In this document: positions 1 to 7,000 of the stretch, in pieces
How positions within the stretch are numbered: position 1 is the first letter of the stretch
How the letters are laid out: the number at the start of each line of letters is the position of its first letter
From: Saprospiraceae bacterium
Lineage (GTDB): Bacteria > Bacteroidota > Bacteroidia > Chitinophagales > Saprospiraceae
DNA: 8,262 nucleotides
Assembly (NCBI GenBank): GCA_014379665.1
Contig: JACMLK010000488.1
Coordinates: forward strand, 1-8,262
Direction: 5' to 3'
Translations under genes and position numbers: made by a program
Notes under the pieces: model-generated
Databases searched by the model: none
What the model was told of the DNA's origin: nothing
What the model saw: only the letters and a program-made list of their open reading frames with translations

Positions 1-1
1 A

Positions 2-1312
2 TTTTTAAAACTGGTAAATAAACTTCACCAGGAAGGTATCAGAGTGATTCTTGATTTCTCCTGGAATCATACCGGAAATAATTTCTGGGCATTTAAAGAT
101 GTAGAGAAAAATCTTGAGAATTCACAATATAAAGACTGGTACCATACCAGATTTATAAAGGATAGTATTTCGGGCAGGATATCGATGGAGTATGAAGGTT
201 GGATTGGTATAAAAAATCTTCCTGAACTTCGCAAAATCAATAGTAAAGGTAAAAACCCCGGGCACCCATATGAAGGAAACATACACGATGAGGTCAAACA
301 ACATATTTTTAATGTAACAAAACGTTGGATGGATCCAAATGGAGACGGAGAATGTACTGATGGCATTGATGGTATGAGACTTGATGTGGCAGAACATGTG
401 CCACTGGGCTTTTGGAGGGACTTCAGGAAATTTGTAAGATCGGTCAATCCGGAATTCTTTCTTGTAGGAGAAAACTGGTGGACCAAATGGCCTGATCAAT
501 TAATGGATCCTGCACCATGGGTGAAAGGTGACATATTTGATGCAGTCATGCATTATCAATGGTTTAAAGTGGCAAGGAGCTATTTTGCACAACCAAATGA
601 TAAAATTAATCTGGAACAATTTAAATTTCAGATGGACTCCATATTTCTGAAATACCCTGACTATACACAACAGTCCATGATGAATCTGGCATCTTCTCAT
701 GATTCCCCTAGATTATTGTCATCGTTTTTTAATGTTAATAAATACAAATACAATTGTAAGCCCCAAGAAGATAAAGAATTCCGGACCAATAAACCCGGAC
801 AGGTGACATTTAATCAGGTTAAATTATTTTTGTTGCATCAATTCACTTTTGTGGGATCGCCTCACATTTGGAATGGGGATGAAATGGGCATGACAGGTGC
901 GGATGACCCTGACAACAGAAAACCACTTACGTGGCCGGATATTGTTTTTGACGAAGAAACACAATCTGATTTTTCAACCTATAATTACAGGGAGAAAATA
1001 AGTTTTGATGCGGATATGTTTGACTTTTATAAGTCGCTCATTAAACTCCGTAAATCTTCCGATGTTTTTGTTTATGGCAAGTATCAATTTGAAAATGTAG
1101 GGGGAAACAATGTGCTGGCTTATTCCAGGCAGAATGGGGATGAAAAATATTTGGTTATATTTAATAATAATCCGTTCGTCAATGAAATCACCTTACCTGA
1201 TTTTGCCAAAAATCATGAGTTGATATTTGGATATCAGATAGAAAAGCTTCAAAACTCAGGAAAAGCATTTTTACCCCCATATTCAGGTGTGGTGCTTAAA
1301 ATTTTAAATTAA
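2..1312 (+). CDS. GH13 alpha-amylase / cyclomaltodextrinase-type glycosidase, 5'-truncated
   Basis: Hydrolyses (or transfers) alpha-1,4-glucosidic bonds in starch-, maltodextrin- or cyclodextrin-like substrates. The frame is open from base 2 without a start, so the N-terminus lies outside the window; 436 residues are visible. A GTG at 44 is internal to conserved region I and is not the true start. The four GH13 regions are present in order: region I DFSWNH (residues 18-23 of the visible part), region II GMRLDVAEH with the nucleophile Asp128, region III LVGENWW with the acid/base Glu157, and region IV SSHD with His233 and the transition-state Asp234. A DPNGDG stretch (residues 111-116) before region II resembles a calcium loop. 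The last ~95 residues form the usual C-terminal beta domain, ending PPYSGVVLKI. The active site looks intact. The style resembles cyclomaltodextrinase/neopullulanase enzymes, but exact specificity and cellular location cannot be read without the N-terminus. Probably co-transcribed with the decarboxylase 6 bp downstream. Confidence 0.93.
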   Translation, partial: FLKLVNKLHQEGIRVILDFSWNHTGNNFWAFKDVEKNLENSQYKDWYHTRFIKDSISGRISMEYEGWIGIKNLPELRKINSKGKNPGHPYEGNIHDEVKQHIFNVTKRWMDPNGDGECTDGIDGMRLDVAEHVPLGFWRDFRKFVRSVNPEFFLVGENWWTKWPDQLMDPAPWVKGDIFDAVMHYQWFKVARSYFAQPNDKINLEQFKFQMDSIFLKYPDYTQQSMMNLASSHDSPRLLSSFFNVNKYKYNCKPQEDKEFRTNKPGQVTFNQVKLFLLHQFTFVGSPHIWNGDEMGMTGADDPDNRKPLTWPDIVFDEETQSDFSTYNYREKISFDADMFDFYKSLIKLRKSSDVFVYGKYQFENVGGNNVLAYSRQNGDEKYLVIFNNNPFVNEITLPDFAKNHELIFGYQIEKLQNSGKAFLPPYSGVVLKILN

Positions 1313-1318
1313 TAAATC

Positions 1319-2761
1319 TTGGAAGAAAGCGCATTAAGGAAATTATACGATCCTGAAATCTTTCGAAGACAGGGTCATGATTTAATTGATCATCTGGCTG
1401 ACAGCCTAAAGGCTAGTTTGAATGCTGAAGATTTAATTAAGGTTACAAATGGTGTAAATCCACAAGATGAATATGAATTCTGGATGTCAAATTCATACTT
1501 TGATGTTGATCAGTTTTTCAGGACAATAACGGAGCGATCTATAAAATTGCACCATCTCCGTTTTATGGGCCATCAGGTGTCTCCACCTGCCCCATTGTCC
1601 GTTTTGGCTTCTCTGCAGGGGGCATTTCTGAATAATGGTATGGCATTGTTTGAAATGGGTCCGGCAGCATCGGCATTGGAAAGAATGGTGGTTGAAAAGT
1701 TTCGTAGCTATTTTGGATTTCATCAGGGCACCGGAGTGATGACTTCAGGAGGAACCATTGCCAATCTCACAGCCCTGATTTGTGCCCGCAATGTCAAAGC
1801 CAAAGGGGTGCTGTGGAATGAAGGTCAGACTGAGAATTACGCATTTATGGTGTCGGATGAAGCCCATTATTGTATTGACAGGGCGGTTAAAATCATGGTT
1901 TGGGGTGACAGAGGATTGATCAGGATTCCAGTAGATGATCAATTCAGGATGAGAACTGATTTGCTGGAAGAAAATTTAATTAAAGCTCAACAAAAAGGAG
2001 TTATTGTACTGGGTGTGATAGGAAGTGCACCTTCCACTTCATCAGGGATTTATGATGACCTGGATGCAATCGGGAGCTTTTGTTCAGAGCATCATCTTTG
2101 GTACCATATTGATGCAGCCCATGGAGGTCCTGCGGCATTTTCAGAAAAATTTAAGTATCTGATGTCAGGGAGTCAAAAAGCGAATAGTATTACGGTTGAT
2201 GCACACAAAATGATGATGACACCTGCATTGACCACCATGTTGCTTTTCCGTGATGATGAAGACAGTTTTCGCACTTTTGCACAAAAGGCACAATATCTAT
2301 GGAATGAATCAGAGGAAGAATGGTTTAATTATGGCAAAAGGACGCTGGAGTGTACAAAAGTCATGTTGAGCATTAGAGTTTGGGTTCTGATACAAACCTA
2401 TGGTATCGATATTTTTGAGAAGTACCTTGATGCTTGTTACCAATTGGGGAGGACGTTTGCAGATATGATCAGAAAAGAATCTTGTTTGGAGCTTCCTGTC
2501 TCACCGGACTCAAACATAGTATGTTTCAGGGTACGTGCGGCTAATAATCTTTTATCAGATAATATTAACAGACAGATAAGAAACAAGGTATACCAAGAAG
2601 GTAAATTTTATATAGTTCAGACCACATTGAATGGAAATGTATATTTAAGAGTAAGTTTAATGAATCCATTTACCACTACAAATGATCTGAAGTCACTTAT
2701 ACATAGTATAAAAATCATATATGAAAATCTGACAACCGAACAGAATGAACTGTTTAATTAG
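1319..2761 (+). CDS. Group II pyridoxal-phosphate-dependent amino acid decarboxylase
   Basis: Fold-type I PLP enzyme of the aromatic amino acid / glutamate / diaminobutyrate decarboxylase family, expected in the cytoplasm, removing the alpha-carboxylate of an amino acid to give an amine. The 480 residues match the family length. Visible landmarks: TSGGTIANL (142-150, phosphate-binding region), SDEAH with ring-stacking His183, HIDAAHGG with Asp265 for the pyridine nitrogen, and VDAHK with the Schiff-base Lys297. The following MMMTPALTTMLLF stretch, as I recall it, is typical of a Bacteroidota branch often labelled diaminobutyrate or aromatic decarboxylase. His268 in DAAHGG replaces the aromatic residue common in better-known members, so the substrate is left open. 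The start is TTG: in-frame TAA at 1313-1315 lies just upstream, the next ATG is at codon 56 inside conserved sequence, and the protein from TTG begins with the family's usual YDPEIFRRQGHDLIDHLAD region. No Shine-Dalgarno is visible. Confidence 0.93.
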   Translation: MEESALRKLYDPEIFRRQGHDLIDHLADSLKASLNAEDLIKVTNGVNPQDEYEFWMSNSYFDVDQFFRTITERSIKLHHLRFMGHQVSPPAPLSVLASLQGAFLNNGMALFEMGPAASALERMVVEKFRSYFGFHQGTGVMTSGGTIANLTALICARNVKAKGVLWNEGQTENYAFMVSDEAHYCIDRAVKIMVWGDRGLIRIPVDDQFRMRTDLLEENLIKAQQKGVIVLGVIGSAPSTSSGIYDDLDAIGSFCSEHHLWYHIDAAHGGPAAFSEKFKYLMSGSQKANSITVDAHKMMMTPALTTMLLFRDDEDSFRTFAQKAQYLWNESEEEWFNYGKRTLECTKVMLSIRVWVLIQTYGIDIFEKYLDACYQLGRTFADMIRKESCLELPVSPDSNIVCFRVRAANNLLSDNINRQIRNKVYQEGKFYIVQTTLNGNVYLRVSLMNPFTTTNDLKSLIHSIKIIYENLTTEQNELFN

Positions 2762-2772
2762 GTTCAATTACT

Positions 2773-2960
2773 CGCTACGAGCTACGAGCTACCCCGCTTC
2801 CAACTACGAACTACCAGCTCCCCACTTTAAACTTTCAACTTTGAACTTTCAACTTTGAACTTTCAACTTTGAACTTTCAACTACGAACTACCAGCTCCCA
2901 ACTTTGAACTTTTAACTTTCCACTTTCACTTTAAACTTTCAACTTTCAACTTTCAACTAC
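2773..2960 (+). repeat. Degenerate 7-bp tandem array (CAACTTT / GAACTTT / GCTACGA types)
   Basis: About 27 consecutive heptamers start 11 bases after the decarboxylase stop. Unit types change along the array: CGCTACG/AGCTACG, then CAACTAC/GAACTAC/CAGCTCC, then CAACTTT alternating with GAACTTT, then the middle types again, then CAACTTT-like units to the end. The phase holds almost throughout; one 6-base unit sits at 2927-2932. Most units contain no G or only one on the + strand. There is no long open frame through it. Similar low-complexity spacers are, as far as I recall, common between genes in some Bacteroidota. Function unknown; slipped-strand expansion is the simplest origin. Confidence 0.9.
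2801..2899 (+). repeat. 22-bp perfect direct repeat pair inside the heptamer array
   Basis: The 22 bases at 2801-2822 (beginning CAACTACGAACTACC) recur exactly at 2878-2899. The offset is 77 bases, exactly eleven heptamers, so the pair is in phase with the surrounding array and looks like a segment duplication within it rather than an independent insertion or attachment site. Confidence 0.88.
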
Positions 2961-2970
2961 CATCTAATTC

Positions 2971-2993
2971 AGGGAACTTTCCCTTGTTTTTTT
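2971..2993 (+). terminator. Possible rho-independent terminator after the decarboxylase
   Basis: A 5-bp stem AGGGA / TCCCT with an ACTT loop (2971-2984) is followed by TG and seven T (2987-2993). It lies 210 bases after the decarboxylase stop, just past the heptamer array, so the array would be transcribed as a 3' untranslated region. The stem is short, which keeps confidence moderate. Confidence 0.45.
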
Positions 2994-3070
2994 ATGTTTT
3001 AACTCTCCTGCGCACAAAAAATAGGCTGAATCTTAAGATTTCGTGTAAAGTCAAAATCTACATTTTCCCT

Positions 3071-3213
3071 AGGTTTTCTCTAGGTTGTCCCGAGGTTGTC
3101 CCGACGTTACCCTGACGTTACTTCGACGTTACTCCCATGACCCTCCCACGATCCTCCCACGATCCTCCTATCATCCTCCCATGATCCTCTCACGATCCTT
3201 CAATGATACGCTC
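3071..3213 (+). repeat. 11-bp phased tandem array with stepwise changing units
   Basis: Thirteen consecutive 11-base units begin with A at 3071, 3082, 3093 and every 11 bases to 3203. Three blocks follow one another: AGGTTGTCCCG-like (3 units), ACGTTACTCCC-like (3 units), and ACGATCCTCCC / ATGATCCTCCC-like (7 units). Neighbouring units are more alike than distant ones. The third block is C-rich with at most one G per unit on the + strand. A weak echo of the period (A at 3225, 3236, 3247 and onward to 3291) continues downstream without clear unit identity. There are no indels in the core and no open reading frame. Function unknown. Confidence 0.85.
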
Positions 3214-3400
3214 TTTATACTCCGACGGTGATTCCATCATACCATCAGCATACACTGACTGTCTTCTCATTAATATCTGATGATGGTTGTAGATAACAAC
3301 TGTATATTTTACAAGTAAATAAAAATGAGTATAATATAAATTATAAATAATTTCAATATAATTTCAGAATCATTTATCAGGAACCATCTTTGGTATTGAT

Positions 3401-3414
3401 TTTGTATATACAAA
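3401..3414. promoter_or_regulatory. 14-bp perfect palindrome TTTGTATATACAAA
   Basis: Each half (TTTGTAT) is the exact reverse complement of the other, which is the symmetry expected of a site for a dimeric DNA-binding regulator. It sits about 590 bases before the adhesin start in AT-rich DNA, where short palindromes also arise by chance. No regulator is assigned. Confidence 0.25.
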
Positions 3415-3708
3415 GATATCAGGTATTAACCTGCAGTATAAATTTCAACCCATAGTATATTAAAGAAATGACCATGAAAGTCGTCAGTCCTGAAAGCTTT
3501 CTGACAGATATTTAAGAAATTTTTTAAAGTGGAAATAGTGGTAGGATTAAATTCAGGTGTCAATATATCAAATAGTTTCTCTTATATAATAAAACTCTCA
3601 AAGCGAATCAATAATGAAATTCTGATTTTATTAACAGAACCAAAAATCCGATAATGATTACCTATACAACAAGGTGCAGTGTTATTATAGGCGTTATTCA
3701 AAACATAG

Positions 3709-3744
3709 ATCCCTGTATTTCAATTAAAAAGGTTATACAGGGAT
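3709..3744 (+). other. Stem-loop with 10-bp perfect stem in the adhesin leader
   Basis: ATCCCTGTAT at 3709-3718 pairs perfectly with ATACAGGGAT at 3735-3744 around a 16-base loop. Outside it, AAAC (3701-3704) could also pair with GTTT (3745-3748) across a 4-base bulge. It could be a terminator (only a short T run follows), an mRNA leader structure or an operator. It lies about 260 bases before the adhesin start. Confidence 0.4.
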
Positions 3745-4004
3745 GTTTTGATTATGTACACCAATCCTCATGCAATAGCAGATACCTGAGTAAATCATTA
3801 GGGCCCTTTATTAGGTTTAATTCTCTTTTTTTGCATTTGTCAGATCATTATAGTCTGGCGGGTGAGATTTGCAGACCCAATTGTAGCAATGCTAATATAT
3901 CCTGTCCAGGAATACAACACGGAAATATAAAAATCAGTATTCCCTCAAGTCAACCTAATAACATTTTTTCTCACTTGAAGCAATTAATATGTAGAAGTTG
4001 AATT

Positions 4005-7000
4005 ATGAAATTTAAGGCAAACGATACAACACAAATTGATATATTCTCAAAAGGATATGCCATTGTATTGTTACAAACAGCCTTAATGTTAAAAGCTAAA
4101 CTTATAAATTCAAAATTTAATCTGCTTTTAGTCCTTTTTTCATTTATCGTTTCCACTTCAGTAGTAACAAGCCAAACTACCATTACTTCAAGTATTGGAG
4201 CCAGCACTGATGATGTAGAAGAAGCGGGCTCCAACGGTGGCAGCCCCGGTAATATGCTTTTGACATCCTTGGATCTGGAAATGACTCAGGATGATGCAGG
4301 TGGGAATGCAGGAACTCAAAAAATCGGATTGCGTTTTAATGGAATCAACGTACCAAAAGGAGCTACCATTACAAACGCATATATTACATTCAGAGCAGTA
4401 AATCCTACTTCTCCAAACACCAATAGTGGTGTGACCAACCTCACTATAAATGGCCAGGCTGCGGATAATCCGGGGACATTCTCTACTACCACCTATGATC
4501 TATCAAATCGGTCCGTTACAAGTTCTTCTGTTGCATGGTCTTCCATAGCTTCCTGGACTACCGGAGTCAGTTATAACACACCCGCAATTAATTCAGTTGT
4601 CCAGGAATTAGTCAATCGAAGCGGATGGTCCAGTGGAAATAGTATGGTGCTTATCATCACCGGTACCGGGCACAGATCAGCTGAAGCATGGGATGATGCT
4701 GCTGCCAATCAACCTGTATTGACCATTCAATATACTACCATCAGTCTTTCTGCCAGTGTCACAAATGTATCTACCATCCAAGGATCAAACGGCGCCATTG
4801 ACCTGACAGTCACTTCCGGTACCTCACCTTATGCGTATATCTGGAGTAACGGATTGACAACACAGGATTTGACCGGCCTTACTGCAGCGACTTATACTGT
4901 AACGGTAACAGATAACAACGGCGCCACTGCTACATCAGCATGGATAGTTCAGGATGGTTTAGCCTTAAAGCAATTATACCTTTCAGGGGCGACTCAATTG
5001 ATGGATAGGGAAGACCCCATTTCGGTTTCACAATCATTGAAATCCAGCGGAACCTTGACTTCTCCATCTATTGGGGTTTTAAATGCTGAATACAGGACAT
5101 TTGACGAAGCCAATACATTTTATGGAACCTACACCTCACCCGACGGTCCTGATCGGGTGTTACTTGTCGGTATTTCAGTCAGAAACAGAAATGATATTTT
5201 TGTTATAAGTGTCACCTATAACGGTGTAGCCCTTACACAAATTGCAACCATAGATAATAATGAGGAAGCTTTGGTGTATATATATACTATGGTGAATCCT
5301 CCCGTAGGTTCATATTATCTCGATGTGGATTTCAATTCAAATGTAACCCGGGCAGCTGTCATCGGTATTCAAACACTACATGGGGTACATCAGACAACAC
5401 CAACAGGTACGCCTTCCACAGCTATTGGAAATTCAAATTCAATGTCACTAAATATAGCTTCTGCTGTCGGAGATTTGGTGGTCAGTGTTGTTTCAAAACG
5501 AAATGCTTCTTCTTCTTTTACAACTTCTCAAACACAAAGATATAGTGCTTATTTGGATGAAACCCGTGGTGCAGGTAATTCAACGGTTGCAACTACTACT
5601 TCCACTACTTTAAACTGGACATCCACCAATGGATCCGGATATGCCATGGCTGGTGTAGCCGTAAAACAGGCTGGTGGAAATCCTACCACAACGTTTACTC
5701 AATCTCCTGCAATGTGCAGTGATTTTGTCATTAAAGCAGGTACAGTAACCGTTAAAAATTATCTGAGTATTATTTCCGGTACCATGCCATCCAATCCCAA
5801 TATAACTGCAGTATTAAAATATGATGCTGTAAATATTATTACGCTGACGAATCCTTCGTATAACAGTTCAACAGGGCTTTTAACCTGGACAGGCACTTTA
5901 GGTTCAGATGTTACGGTACCTTCGGGTAAAGCGATAGTTTTAGAAGTTACAACCAATCAGACTTTAGTTCATTTTCAGATCCAATATGACCATTCCAGCA
6001 AACCATCTCTGATAGAGTTTTCTACATCTACTTATATAAATACCACTTCGGTAGGCGTTTACAATGGAGCATGGCCGGGAGGAAGTCTCATAACATCTGC
6101 TGCAGGTAACACACCTGTATATGTAAGAGCAAACGCATCTGATCCTTTTGGATACAGTGATATTACAGGATTAAATATATCCGTTGCCAACCCATCGCTA
6201 GGACCATATGCTGCGTCTATTGTAAGCAGTTCCGGCTGTTCGAGAACTTATGAATATACACTTACGACCCCATCGATACAGGGAGATATTGTAATAGCCG
6301 CTTCTGCGAAAGAAGGGTATGAAAATACAGTTTCTCATTCAGGTTATTCTAATTTTTCGATCTGTCCATTGTCAGTAAGTAATACGGTCACCCAACTTAC
6401 TTCATGTGTATCAAATAACGGAAGTATTTCTTTGAATGTGACAGGAGCTACAGGACCATATACATGGAGTTGGAACAGAACTAGTCCAACGGGTAGTGGT
6501 AGTGGTTCCGGAACACAGATTACCGGACTTGCTCCGGGTTCGTATACAATTACAGTCACTTCATTAAGAGGTTGTACAGGTACTACCACGGCAGTATTAA
6601 ACATTCCGCAACCACCTTCAGCCACGGGTACTATTACCAATGTCAGCTGTTATAATGGAGTAAACGGTCAGATTGTTCAGAATATTTCAGGAGGTTTTTC
6701 ACCCTTTACTTATCAATGGTCTGGTAGTGGGGTCAGCACTAAAGACAGATCAGGTTTATCAGTAGGAAATTATAGTATGACTGTAACAGATAGCGGTGGG
6801 TGTACATCCACTCAAACCTATGAAATTACCCAACCAGCCGTCATGGTAGTTAATACCAATAAAACTGACCCAACTTGTATTACCGAAGGCAATATTACAT
6901 TCTCCACTTCAGGAGGAGGTAATACGGCACCATTCTCCTGGAATTGGACCAGGATTTCACCCTCAGGATCCGGAAACGGTACAGGTACCTCCATAAATAA

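Larger units (their letters stand above)
3214..4004 (+). other. Long AT-rich intergenic / leader region before the adhesin gene
   Basis: No convincing gene was found here. The stretch 3300-3370 is strongly AT-rich. Several inverted repeats are present: a 14-bp palindrome at 3401-3414, a GTCAG / CTGAC pair (3483-3487 and 3501-3505) flanking GAAAGCTTTC, and a 10-bp stem at 3709-3744. No match to the Bacteroidota promoter consensus (TTTG near -33, TAnnTTTG near -7) with correct spacing was convincing. A 115-codon open frame at 3654-4001 shows no recognisable protein character. The adhesin promoter is probably somewhere in this region. Confidence 0.6.

Noticed and set aside
67..700. Minus-strand open frames opposite the amylase
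   Set aside because: They lie fully across the conserved GH13 coding sequence and show no protein family features.
3029..3040. 12-bp palindrome AATCTTAAGATT
   Set aside because: Short and AT-rich, with no nearby start or second copy, so chance is a sufficient explanation.
2773..3213. CRISPR-like array
   Set aside because: Units of 7 and 11 bases are directly tandem without spacers, and there are no cas genes.
3483..3528. Hairpin GTCAG/CTGAC followed by an AT-rich stretch with six T, considered as a terminator
   Set aside because: The stem is only 5 bp with mismatches inside, and there is no gene just upstream to terminate.
3834..3842. Possible Bacteroidota -7 element near GCATTTGTC
   Set aside because: It is only a partial match to TAnnTTTG, and no TTTG-type -33 element with proper spacing was found.
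3654..4001. 115-codon + strand open frame ending one codon before, and in the same frame as, the adhesin ATG
   Set aside because: It has many scattered Cys and Ile, no recognisable motif, no ribosome site, and contains the 10-bp inverted repeat. It is most likely a chance open frame in leader DNA; conservation in relatives would reverse this.
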